24,080 bases of DNA, taken from CAZXCQ01 sp964639275 (GTDB taxonomy: Bacteria; Desulfobacterota; DSM-4660; Desulfatiglandales; Desulfatiglandaceae). The notes below the pieces were generated by a model, which worked only from the letters and a program-made list of their open reading frames with translations, did no database searches and was not told the DNA's origin. Within the stretch, counting starts at the first letter, position 1, and every line of letters begins with the position of its first letter. Position numbers and translations under genes: made by a program. Positions 7,036-14,411 of the stretch are shown here, one piece after another. Location: contig CAZXCQ010000067.1 in the NCBI GenBank assembly GCA_964639275.1, forward strand, positions 1 through 24,080, in the 5' to 3' direction.

Positions 7036-9420
7036 ATGTCAGGAAGAAATGCAGCAAACCAACCAGACCGAACCGATCGCCTTCAAGTGGATCTTGAGGT
7101 CGTCAACCAAAAGACTTCTGCCGGGACACGCAATCCGGAGCTACCGGGCCCCAGGCTATCTTACCACGTAAAACATTCCATCCGCGGCCGGCTCCGCATC
7201 ATCCTCCCTCTGCTGGCTTCCAAAAAAGAGCTCATCAATTGTCTGGAACACCGCCTGTCCTCAATCAGGTGGGTCACCAGGGTGGAGAGCAGTTATCGCT
7301 GTGGGAGCGTCACGATCCACTATGAATTTCCAAAGATCAGAAAGGGTGAAATCCTGAATACGGTCGCGGGTCTGACCTTAGAAGATCTAAAGGAAATAGA
7401 GGCGAAGCTGCCAGCTGTTAGGCGTGAGGACTGTGAGGTATCTCTTTTTTACCTGAAAGGTGCCTCTGCGGCTGTGGGGCTGAGCCTCCTTTTGGGTGGC
7501 GTGCCGGCCGTTGCACTCGCCGTCGTATACCCATTTCTCCTCTTTATCTGTCTCCCCATATATAAAAGGGCCTACCGCTGTTTGAGATATGAGCGCCGGC
7601 TTAATGTGGATTTCCTTGACGCCTGCGCCCTGACAGTGGGCATGCTGACCGGGGACGTCATTAATGCCTCGCTGATGGTCATGCTGATTCACCTGGGGGA
7701 TTATATCCGTGATCTGACCGCGGCCAGCTCGCAGCGCACCATCCGCAAGCTTCTCGATTTCCAGAATAACTATGCCTGGATTGTCCGGGATGGGGTGGAG
7801 ATCCAGGTTAAGGTCTGTGAAATCGAAGAAGGCGATGTTGTGGCACTAAACACGGGTGATCTGATTCCGGTGGATGGTGAAGTCATTGAAGGAGAACTGA
7901 TTGTTGACCAGCAGGTACTGACCGGTGAATCGCTTCCCGTGCACAAGGAGGTGGGAGATACCGCGTTTGCCTCGACCGTCATCAGAGACGGGAATGCCTA
8001 TATCAAGGCGACCCGGATCGGTGACCGTACAAAGGTAGCCCAGGTTGTGCGTCTGGTCGAAGAAGCGCCGTTGTATGAAACCAAGATTCAGAACCATGCC
8101 GAAAAATTCGCTGACCGCCTGGTAGCACCCTCACTGGTTACAACCGGTCTGCTATTTGCCGGGACGATGAATCTGGCGCAATTGGCCGCGTTGTTAACGG
8201 TCGATTTTGGTACCGGAGTGCGGGTATCGGCGCCAACCGCGGTTCTGTCGTCCATGATTGCATCTGCCTCGAACGGAATATTGATCAAGGGCGGAAGTTA
8301 CCTTGAGAAACTATGCCAGACCGACACCATCATATTTGACAAAACCGGCACATTGACCACCGGCGTTATCCATGTCGAGGACCTGATATCATTTAACGGA
8401 TACAGAAATCCCGAGCTTCTGTCTTACGCAGCCACCGTCGAGCTGCAAATGACCCATCCGATAGCCGAGGCAGTGGTCCGGCATGCCGCAGGCCAGAATA
8501 TTCCCCTCAAGACCAGGGACGATGTCAAATATGTTGTCGGCCGGGGTGTGTGTGCTGAGGTCGAAGGTAAACAAACCCTGGTTGGAAGCCTGAGGCTGAT
8601 GAGGGAAAACGCCGTGAATATCAGCCCGCAGGTATTTGAAATGAGGGATAAATTCGTCGATGGGGGAAAGGCCTGTCTATATATAGCGATAGACAACCAA
8701 TTTGGCGGGATCATCTCCTTTAGAGACCAGGTGCGAAGAGAATCTAAACAGATGATCGATGAACTGCACCGCGTTGGCGTCAAACAGGTGGTCATGCTGA
8801 CAGGGGATGTCAAACAGGTCGCCATACCTGTTGCCAATTCCCTTGGCATCGATAAGTGTATTGCTGAGATGCTCCCTGAGGAAAAGGCCGAGGTCGTCAG
8901 GGAACTCAAGGAGCAGGGGCATATGGTCGCCTTTGTCGGCGACGGCATAAACGATTCCGTTGCCCTCTCCTATGCCGATATCGGCTTTTCGGTAAAAGGC
9001 GGTGCCGACATCGCCAAGGAAACCGCCGGGGTTATTTTGCTCAATGACAATCTGCTTAACATCCCAAAGGCATTCGAGATCAGCAAGCAGACCATTCGTC
9101 TGATCAAGGAAAGCTACTGGATTGTGGGTGGTTTTAATGTTATTGCCTATGCCCTGGCGGCAGTCGGCGTGGTATCCCCGGTGGTAACCACGTTGATCAG
9201 CAACGGCTCGGCGGTGGTGGCCTGTGTCAACGGGATGAAACCGGTAATCAAAATGAAACTGGACTCCGGCAAGAAAGATCAAGCCGGTCCTGTCTCGAAG
9301 CAACTGGTTGGGCGGTTGACCATATCCGCTGGTAACGATGTTGATGAACAACGGCCCGGCAGCAGTGGCCCGTATCAACAGGAGGAGACCGCTTATCAAG
9401 AAGGAATTGGACTCCAGTAA
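7036..9420 (+). CDS. P1B-like P-type ATPase with N-terminal HMA_2-like domain and no CPx motif
   Basis: A 794-residue cation-pumping ATPase. In order: HMA_2-like domain (residues 41-100: HSIRGRLRI, then CGSVTIHY); two membrane helices (about 140-176); two more (about 193-224); actuator domain with TGES at 296-299; helices at about 362-410; phosphorylation motif DKTGTLT at 435-441 (Asp435); His-Pro nucleotide-site pair at 474-475; GDGIND hinge at 635-640; final two helices (about 695-735). This is the P1B (heavy-metal) layout. The sixth-helix motif, normally CPC, SPC, TPC or SC-x-L, reads GTGVRVSAP (392-400), so the usual metal-binding Cys is absent and the substrate is open. The N-terminal domain has Cys69 and Cys89 but no CxxC. 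A charged tail of about 55 residues follows the last helix. It heads the accessory locus. Confidence 0.92.
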   Translation: MSGRNAANQPDRTDRLQVDLEVVNQKTSAGTRNPELPGPRLSYHVKHSIRGRLRIILPLLASKKELINCLEHRLSSIRWVTRVESSYRCGSVTIHYEFPKIRKGEILNTVAGLTLEDLKEIEAKLPAVRREDCEVSLFYLKGASAAVGLSLLLGGVPAVALAVVYPFLLFICLPIYKRAYRCLRYERRLNVDFLDACALTVGMLTGDVINASLMVMLIHLGDYIRDLTAASSQRTIRKLLDFQNNYAWIVRDGVEIQVKVCEIEEGDVVALNTGDLIPVDGEVIEGELIVDQQVLTGESLPVHKEVGDTAFASTVIRDGNAYIKATRIGDRTKVAQVVRLVEEAPLYETKIQNHAEKFADRLVAPSLVTTGLLFAGTMNLAQLAALLTVDFGTGVRVSAPTAVLSSMIASASNGILIKGGSYLEKLCQTDTIIFDKTGTLTTGVIHVEDLISFNGYRNPELLSYAATVELQMTHPIAEAVVRHAAGQNIPLKTRDDVKYVVGRGVCAEVEGKQTLVGSLRLMRENAVNISPQVFEMRDKFVDGGKACLYIAIDNQFGGIISFRDQVRRESKQMIDELHRVGVKQVVMLTGDVKQVAIPVANSLGIDKCIAEMLPEEKAEVVRELKEQGHMVAFVGDGINDSVALSYADIGFSVKGGADIAKETAGVILLNDNLLNIPKAFEISKQTIRLIKESYWIVGGFNVIAYALAAVGVVSPVVTTLISNGSAVVACVNGMKPVIKMKLDSGKKDQAGPVSKQLVGRLTISAGNDVDEQRPGSSGPYQQEETAYQEGIGLQ

Positions 9421-9528
9421 AGATCCAGGCCTATAAGACCCGGTCAGTGATGACGGCAAACCTGTCGTATGCCGCCTCAAAATAGATCCGGGCGATGCTG
9501 GAAATCAGATGAAAGCGGGGGATCAAAT

Positions 9529-9780
9529 ATGGAAGGACTCTTTTGGGGAATGGTTGGCGGTGCCATCGTAATCTTGATGGATAAATGTAAGGGGTTTAAA
9601 TCTGCGGCAGAGCCGGCAGATAAGATTAGCAAAGGGATCTTGGCGAAATTGGCCTTTTGTTACTCCGAAACCATTGAAAGCCTGAGAGATCTGGCAGCGG
9701 AAAGCAAAATGGAATGGGAGGCAGAAAAGGCTGCTATGGATGAGGCCCGGCTGCATGCGAAAGAGGCCGGGGCCAAATAG
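9529..9780 (+). CDS. Small single-pass membrane protein 1 (PacL-like layout)
   Basis: An 83-residue protein. The ATG at 9529 is chosen over one 60 bases upstream because it has a good ribosome site (GGGGGAT) and puts the hydrophobic Gly-Gly helix (MEGLFWGMVGGAIVILMD) at the N-terminus, as in its two paralogues. After the helix come a basic/amphipathic stretch and SLRDLAAESKMEWEAEKAA, matching DLIAESKAEFE and DLFAESKAEYE in the genes at 9890 and 11297. The layout (N-terminal helix, then a charged cytoplasmic helix, gene beside a P-type ATPase) resembles mycobacterial PacL (DUF1490) proteins, which act as scaffolds or metallochaperones for P-ATPases. That likeness is inferred from layout, not from proven homology. 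The tail has one His and no metal-binding motif. Confidence 0.8.
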   Translation: MEGLFWGMVGGAIVILMDKCKGFKSAAEPADKISKGILAKLAFCYSETIESLRDLAAESKMEWEAEKAAMDEARLHAKEAGAK

Positions 9781-9889
9781 GGACCGGGGCCAACAGGGCG
9801 CCGGCGCATGCGCCTGAAGATCGTGGATGCCGGGGGCCCTGCATTGTATCACTTTTGTTAACTTAAACCTGCAACAAAGGAGGTAAACA

Positions 9890-10120
9890 ATGGAAGAATT
9901 TGTGTTGGGTGTTGTTGGTGGTATTGTTGTGGTGGCTGTGGTAACAAAGTCAAAAATACTTAGGGAGGCGACCAAGAAAGTCATCAAAACAGGTTATGCC
10001 GTATCGAGTGCCGTGGCCGCGGGCGGTGCCTCTGCCATGGACTCGGCGAAAGATCTGATCGCTGAGAGCAAGGCGGAGTTCGAAGCAGCCCGGGCTGCCA
10101 AGGCCGAGGCTGCCAGCTAG
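9890..10120 (+). CDS. Small single-pass membrane protein 2 (PacL-like layout)
   Basis: A 76-residue protein with a near-perfect ribosome site (AAAGGAGGT, 7 bases before ATG), suggesting high expression. Residues 5-19 form a Gly/Val membrane helix (GVVGGIVVVAVVT). A basic segment (SKILREATKKVIK), an Ala/Ser-rich second helix, and the shared motif DLIAESKAEFEAARAAKAE follow. It has no Cys or His, so a direct metallochaperone role is unlikely; scaffolding of the ATPase or of neighbouring membrane proteins is a better guess. It is 109 bp after its paralogue, with only noncoding sequence between them. Confidence 0.82.
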   Translation: MEEFVLGVVGGIVVVAVVTKSKILREATKKVIKTGYAVSSAVAAGGASAMDSAKDLIAESKAEFEAARAAKAEAAS

Positions 10121-10430
10121 ACGCACGCTGAAGGCCTTTACAAACAAGGACAACCCCACCCTGAAAAGGCTGTTTTGTAAATATGTGGCGTCGGATTTGG
10201 CGACGAAGCAGATGTTTGTGTCTCAAATCTGGGAGTTTCTCCTTGTAATAGGGCTCTATTGTCAAGACAAATGCATTTCCGGGTGGACCCTATCAACACT
10301 CCTGGGTTGTAAAGGGCGTTGATTTGTAAAGCACGCTGGGGCCTGAGTCTTATTTTCAGTCGCACGTTACCGGGCTGAAGTTACCAGGCGTGCCAAAAAG
10401 CTGATCTTTGAAAAAATGGGGAAAGACATT
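10121..10430 (+). other. Noncoding gap without recognised elements
   Basis: About 310 bp between the second small membrane protein and the HMA_2-RpoN fusion gene. No strong promoter boxes, no clear hairpin with a T-run, and no frame with a ribosome site were found. The spacing would allow an internal promoter for the genes that follow, but none can be named. Confidence 0.4.
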
Positions 10431-10991
10431 ATGAAGATAATACATCAGCTTCCCGGAAGGGTCCGAATCAGGATACCTGAACTTGAATCAGAGGATTATC
10501 GTCAGCGTGTTGCTGAGGAGTTGGCAAGCGATGCCCGCATCAAAGACCTGCGTATAACCCCCGCCTGCAATAGCCTGACCGTATACTACGATCCAGTGCG
10601 CGTCGAAATCAAAGATGTTATGGACTTATTGGGTGAAGAAAAACTGACAGAACGGCCGGCACCGAAAAAAAAGGCCGCACCAACGGGCAAGAAAGCCAGG
10701 GCTGCCGGGGTAGCCGTTGCAGGCGCTGCCGAACCGGTTGAAGAAACCAGGGTGGAAGAAAAAAGGCCCGCGACCACAACATATTTCAAGCCCGCTGTCT
10801 CCGACAGCGTCCAGGAGAAGATCAGACAAATAATTGAAAGTGAGGATCCCCAAAAACCTTATAGCGATGGTAAGATTTCAGAACTGCTAAAGGAAGAAAA
10901 CATCGAGATTGCTCGCAGGACCGTGGCCAAGTATCGTGAAATAATGGGAATACTGCCGTCTGGTAAACGTAAGCAGTTAGATACATTCTAA
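10431..10991 (+). CDS. HMA_2-like domain fused to a sigma-54 (RpoN) DNA-binding domain
   Basis: A 186-residue protein counted from ATG 10431, preferred to ATG 10416 because GGGGA lies about 8 bases upstream and the product then starts MKIIHQLPGRVRIRIP. Residues 1-65 are an HMA_2-like domain ending CNSLTVYYDP (Cys46). Residues 70-120 are a Lys/Ala/Glu-rich linker. Residues 122-186 match the C-terminal domain of sigma-54: an IRQIIESEDPQKPYSDGKI segment, ISELLKEENI, and the exact RpoN box ARRTVAKYRE at 161-170. In sigma-54 this domain reads the -24 promoter element. The core-binding and activator-interaction regions are absent, so the protein is not a sigma factor; it could bind sigma-54 promoters and block or modulate them in response to a ligand of the HMA_2 domain. 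That role is inference. Confidence 0.88.
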   Translation: MKIIHQLPGRVRIRIPELESEDYRQRVAEELASDARIKDLRITPACNSLTVYYDPVRVEIKDVMDLLGEEKLTERPAPKKKAAPTGKKARAAGVAVAGAAEPVEETRVEEKRPATTTYFKPAVSDSVQEKIRQIIESEDPQKPYSDGKISELLKEENIEIARRTVAKYREIMGILPSGKRKQLDTF

Positions 10992-11095
10992 GATAACCCC
11001 CCATTGTTGCAGAGGATATCCGCATTCCTTGTAAATGGGCCTGTTTCTGCACTGTGGCCTCGATATTGCAGGAAGCCTCAGCGGTTGGGGTAGGT

Positions 11096-11196
11096 GTAAC
11101 TTCTCAAAAACCAGGGGGGTTAATGGATTGTGGCGTGGCATATGGAACAAAAAAGATCCCATGCTACGCCTTTCCCCCTGTTTGTTGAGATGTTAC
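11096..11196 (+). mobile_element. Miniature inverted-repeat element, IS66-like ends, complete copy
   Basis: A 101-bp element. It starts GTAACTTCTCAAAAACC and ends TGTTTGTTGAGATGTTAC; these are imperfect terminal inverted repeats of about 20 bp. The centre holds another palindrome (GCGTGGCAT ... ATGCTACGC). Flanking 8-mers are GGGTAGGT and GGGTAGAT, one mismatch apart, consistent with an 8-bp target duplication. IS66-family elements begin GTAA and make 8-bp duplications, so an IS66-type transposase elsewhere in the genome is the likely mover. No coding capacity. It lies in the 305-bp gap (10992-11296), which otherwise shows nothing recognisable, before the third small membrane protein. Confidence 0.85.
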
Positions 11197-11296
11197 GGGT
11201 AGATCCCTCCTGAATAGATGGGTCAAAATGATTAGTGGCCTGGAGTTGCGACAGCACCCGGTAGGGCGTTTGGTGAGAAAAAGGAGATAAAAGTAG

Positions 11297-11527
11297 ATGG
11301 AACTTATTCTTTCAGCGATTATCGGAGGAATGATCGTCCTCATTGGCATCAAATTCGCTCCCAAGAAATCGATCCTGAAGCTTTTGCTGAAGATGTTTCT
11401 CGTGGTGAAGGACTATCTCTTATCCGTCATCGGGGAGAACCTTGAAAGATTTAAAGACCTCTTTGCCGAAAGCAAAGCCGAATACGAAAGGGAAAAAAAG
11501 GCGGAAAAAGAGGTCCACATGGATTAG
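11297..11527 (+). CDS. Small single-pass membrane protein 3 (PacL-like layout)
   Basis: A 76-residue paralogue of the genes at 9529 and 9890. Residues 3-20 are the hydrophobic helix with Gly-Gly (LILSAIIGGMIVLIGI). A basic stretch and a longer second hydrophobic or amphipathic helix (LKLLLKMFLVVKDYLLSVIG) follow, then the shared motif FKDLFAESKAEYEREKKAEKE. It is more hydrophobic in the middle than its paralogues and may touch the membrane twice. The ribosome site is good (AAGGAG). The miniature element at 11096-11196 sits directly upstream and could have changed its expression. Confidence 0.8.
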   Translation: MELILSAIIGGMIVLIGIKFAPKKSILKLLLKMFLVVKDYLLSVIGENLERFKDLFAESKAEYEREKKAEKEVHMD

Positions 11528-11556
11528 AGATCCTTCCTCCCGTCCGGGACCGATAC

Positions 11557-11572
11557 TGGGCCCGGAAATGCA
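11557..11572 (+). promoter_or_regulatory. Weak candidate sigma-54 promoter
   Basis: TGGGCCCGGAAATGCA keeps the essential GG-N10-GC spacing of sigma-54 promoters, with a good -12 half (TGCA) but a poor -24 half (TGGGCC for TGGCAC). The predicted start would lie just before the ATG at 11596. It is recorded because a sigma-54 DNA-binding domain is encoded nearby; chance occurrence is quite possible. Confidence 0.2.
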
Positions 11573-11595
11573 GTCACACTAAGCCAAGAGCAGAT

Positions 11596-12183
11596 ATGAA
11601 AAAGGTGAAAGTTAGACTCAGGGTCGTTCATTTTATCCCGGGTAGGGCAAGAATAAAGATCGATTCGGGATTTGAGCCGAGGGTCTTCTTTGTTGTGGTG
11701 GAGGCGGGAGCCCGTGAGATAAAAAAAATCAAGAAAGCGGAGGTCAACCCCTACTCACAGTCAATCACCATCCACTTCAAGGAAGATATCGATGTGGATA
11801 TCATCCTGGAGGAGCTAAGACAGGTACTTGTGGGTATTACCAATGACCCTGAGTTTTCGCAACGGCTGGAGGATATCAAGAATGCCCTGACATACGCCGA
11901 CAAGGGGAGTATGGATGTGTTTGTGCGTGATAAAATCCTTATGGTTTCCCGGGATCTGGATAACGCCGACAGGCGTATAACAGGTAACACCCTGGACATG
12001 AAGACCGCTGTGCCGGTCACTTCTTTCGCCACCGGGATTGCAACCCTTGTTTTGGCCCCTGCATGGGCGACTCCTGCCTGGCTTGTGTTGCTGACTTTTG
12101 GAATCACCTCGTTCAATCTGCTCAAGATGGATTACAGGGATACGACCGCCCCGAACAACCGTTCACACCTTTCCTTTTCCTGA
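11596..12183 (+). CDS. HMA_2-like domain protein with C-terminal membrane hairpin
   Basis: A 195-residue protein. Residues 6-65 are an HMA_2-like domain (VHFIPGRARIKI ... NPYSQSITIHF), with Ser where three relatives have Cys. Residues 66-135 are charged and helical. Residues 139-178 form two hydrophobic segments joined by a short Trp/Pro turn (VLAPAWATPAWLVLL), so the protein is probably anchored by a hairpin with the HMA_2 domain in the cytoplasm. It lies 68 bp after the third small membrane protein and 52 bp before the first PilT-like gene. I do not recognise a named family for the whole protein. A likely role is as a binding partner of the ATPase or the PilT-like proteins. Confidence 0.8.
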   Translation: MKKVKVRLRVVHFIPGRARIKIDSGFEPRVFFVVVEAGAREIKKIKKAEVNPYSQSITIHFKEDIDVDIILEELRQVLVGITNDPEFSQRLEDIKNALTYADKGSMDVFVRDKILMVSRDLDNADRRITGNTLDMKTAVPVTSFATGIATLVLAPAWATPAWLVLLTFGITSFNLLKMDYRDTTAPNNRSHLSFS

Positions 12184-12235
12184 TCGAACAAATGCCCAAA
12201 CGAGGAAGTTGGCAGGCGGAAGGCTTGATTCAGTC

Positions 12236-13312
12236 ATGGTCACGATAAAGGAATATTTTCAGGCTGCGCAGGAAAAGAAGGCATCGGATATCTATTTCAG
12301 CGCCGGTTCATGCCCCTGGTTAAAAATAAATGGCGAACTGCACCCCTTAAAGACCCGTCCGGTCCTGGGTAAGGCAGACATAGAGGGACTTGCACGGGAG
12401 GTGCTTTCGCCAAAGAAGCTGCCGGACTTCAAGGCGGGCCAGGATGTGATAGGAGCTTGTACGATTCAAGGCCTGGGGCGTCTGCGGGTTACGCTTTCAC
12501 AAGCACGGGACGGGCTCGCCATGGCCTGCCGGTTGATCCCGTTGGAGGTCCCGGACTTTGAAACCCTTGGACTGCCCCCTGTTCTCAAACGTATGGTTTT
12601 AGCCGGAGGTGGCCTGATACTGGTTATCGGCGGTGCCGGTTCAGGAAAAACCACGACATTAGCCTCACTCGTACACCACATCAATAACAGTTCTCAAAAA
12701 ACGATTGTCACCATTGAACAACCGGTTGAGTTTGTGCACACCAATAACCGGTCATTTATCGAACAGATCCAACCCCATGAGACCGGCATCCGTTTTGACA
12801 AATTCTGGCACTCAGGCTTTCTGAAAACAGCGGATGTGATTGTGCTGGATGGTCTGGCACCGAGTGAAACTATTTCGCTGGGCCTTTCCGCTGCTGAAGA
12901 GGGACTTCTGGTGCTGGCCGCCTTTGAGTCAAACGGGGGGGTTGCAGAGGTGTTAAAGGTAATTTTGGATGCCTGCCCACTGGCTGAGCGGGAAAACCAA
13001 CGGAGACTTATGGCCCGAACATTGCGCGCCGCAATATGGCAGCATCTTTTTCCCCTCAAGAGCACGTCGGGCTTCAAACCTGCTGTCGAGGTCCTGATCA
13101 ATGACCGTGTGATATCGCATCTGATCAGCCAGGTCGGCGATCTTCATCTCGTACGTCCAACCATGGCCGCAGGAAAGGCCAGGGGTATGCAAACGATGAA
13201 TCAGGCGCTCGAAATCCTCAGGCAGGAATGCCTTGTGCAAGAAGAAATTGTCGCGTCTTTTGAAGAGGCAATGCTAGCGTACTACGTTTATCCAGTTAAA
13301 ATGGCCTTTTAG
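12236..13312 (+). CDS. PilT-like secretion ATPase 1, catalytically altered
   Basis: A 358-residue PilT/GspE-superfamily protein. ATG 12236 is chosen because MVTIKEYFQAAQEKKASDIYF aligns with PilT N-termini and with the next gene; a longer frame to 12098 would overlap the upstream gene and adds unrelated sequence. The PAS-like N-domain (about 1-115) precedes the RecA-like core. Walker A is intact (GGAGSGKTT, 132-140). The Asp box reads TIEQPVEF, with Gln for Asp at 162. The Walker B region reads DVIVLDGLAP, lacking the usual GE pair (Gly206 for Glu). The His box is lost (AAFES for GTLHT). It may bind ATP but probably hydrolyses it poorly. The usual C-terminal GMQT segment is present (318-321). 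No pilin, PilB, PilC or PilQ gene is nearby. Confidence 0.88.
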   Translation: MVTIKEYFQAAQEKKASDIYFSAGSCPWLKINGELHPLKTRPVLGKADIEGLAREVLSPKKLPDFKAGQDVIGACTIQGLGRLRVTLSQARDGLAMACRLIPLEVPDFETLGLPPVLKRMVLAGGGLILVIGGAGSGKTTTLASLVHHINNSSQKTIVTIEQPVEFVHTNNRSFIEQIQPHETGIRFDKFWHSGFLKTADVIVLDGLAPSETISLGLSAAEEGLLVLAAFESNGGVAEVLKVILDACPLAERENQRRLMARTLRAAIWQHLFPLKSTSGFKPAVEVLINDRVISHLISQVGDLHLVRPTMAAGKARGMQTMNQALEILRQECLVQEEIVASFEEAMLAYYVYPVKMAF

Positions 13313-13340
13313 TACACCGTGAGGTGACAAAGGAGGGCTT

Positions 13341-14411
13341 GTGGGCAATTCAGAGCATTTACCAGTTGGCAAATCCGGGTCAAAACTCGAAGCCTTATTT
13401 GTACTGGCCAGGAAAAAAAAGGCCTCGGATATCTACTTGGCCGTCGGGGACCATCCGGTTTTAAAAGTCCATGGCAAACTGGAAAGGCTTACTGAATATC
13501 CGGTGATAAAGGGAAGCCATTTTGAAGATCTATTCCATTCCGCCCTGACAGACAAGCAGCGGCAAGAATTTGAAAACCAGATGGAGTTGGAGCTGACATT
13601 TATGACCGAGGCAGCGGGAAATACCCAGATCATTTTGTATGCCACAGAGGACGGGTTTGGCGCTGCCTGCCGTTTGATCCCCGCCAAGATTCCTCCCTTT
13701 GATGAAATTGGACCCCTTGATTCTCTTAAAAAGATTGCTTCTTTTGACCGCGGATTGGTTTTGTTTACCGGCAAGTCGAATTCTGCTAAATCCACAACCA
13801 TCGCATCGATTATCGACTATATTAATACCCATTCAAAAAAGAGTATTGTTACCATTGAAGACCCGATTCGGTTCGCCCACAAATCAAAGTCATCGGTTAT
13901 CTTTCAACGTGAACTCGGTTTACATGCCCGGGATTATCCCAGCAGCATCCGAACGGCCATGCGGAGCGATATGGACGTCATTTTCTTTACTGAGATAGAT
14001 GGTTCGGAAACCCTGGCCATGGCCATGAACGCTGCTGAAAGCCGGCTGGTGCTGACCACCAGTGTCAGTTTCGGAGGGGCTGGATGGGCCATCCGCAAAC
14101 TTTTTGATTTCTTTCCAAATGACCGGCAGGAGTATGTCCGAACGCATCTTTCCAGGGTCCTGCGGGCCCTTGTCTGGCAGCACCTGGTTCCCCTGAAGGG
14201 ACATAAGGGACTCAGAATTGCGATGGAAATCATGTTCAACAACAAAAAAATCGCCGCACTGATCAAGAATAATCAATTACACAAGGTGCACGGAGAAATC
14301 CAAAAAGGCTCCGACGGGATGCAGACGATACATAAGAGCATGTCTAAAATAAAAGACGTCGCTATTGAAGTGGTCGCCGACATAGGGACGTCGCTATTAT
14401 TTGCCCTTTGA
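13341..14411 (+). CDS. PilT-like secretion ATPase 2, degenerate Walker A
   Basis: A 356-residue paralogue of the preceding gene, starting at GTG 13341 with a strong ribosome site (AAAGGAGG). KKKASDIYLAVGDHPVLKVHG is the PilT-like N-terminus. Its defects differ from those of its neighbour: Walker A reads GKSNSAKST (144-152), with Ala149 for the conserved Gly, while the Asp box TIEDPIRF (Asp174) and the Walker B Glu (DVIFFTE, Glu218) are kept. The His box is lost (TTSVSF). C-terminal HLVPLKG and GMQTIHKSM resemble PilT. Complementary damage in two adjacent paralogues suggests a mixed ring in which each contributes different parts, or conversion to nucleotide sensing; both are inference. The C-terminal tail is short and hydrophobic. 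Confidence 0.88.
   Translation: MGNSEHLPVGKSGSKLEALFVLARKKKASDIYLAVGDHPVLKVHGKLERLTEYPVIKGSHFEDLFHSALTDKQRQEFENQMELELTFMTEAAGNTQIILYATEDGFGAACRLIPAKIPPFDEIGPLDSLKKIASFDRGLVLFTGKSNSAKSTTIASIIDYINTHSKKSIVTIEDPIRFAHKSKSSVIFQRELGLHARDYPSSIRTAMRSDMDVIFFTEIDGSETLAMAMNAAESRLVLTTSVSFGGAGWAIRKLFDFFPNDRQEYVRTHLSRVLRALVWQHLVPLKGHKGLRIAMEIMFNNKKIAALIKNNQLHKVHGEIQKGSDGMQTIHKSMSKIKDVAIEVVADIGTSLLFAL

Noticed and set aside
9469..9528. 20-codon extension of the first small membrane protein
   Set aside because: The internal ATG has the better ribosome site and places the membrane helix at the N-terminus as in both paralogues.
12098..12235. N-terminal extension of the first PilT-like ATPase
   Set aside because: It overlaps the upstream HMA_2-hairpin gene in another frame, has no PilT-like sequence, and ATG 12236 gives an N-terminus matching PilT and the neighbouring paralogue.
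12236..14411. Type IV pilus or type II secretion operon
   Set aside because: Only PilT-like ATPases are present, both altered; no pilin, assembly ATPase, platform protein, prepilin peptidase or secretin was found, and the small membrane proteins have no prepilin cleavage motif.
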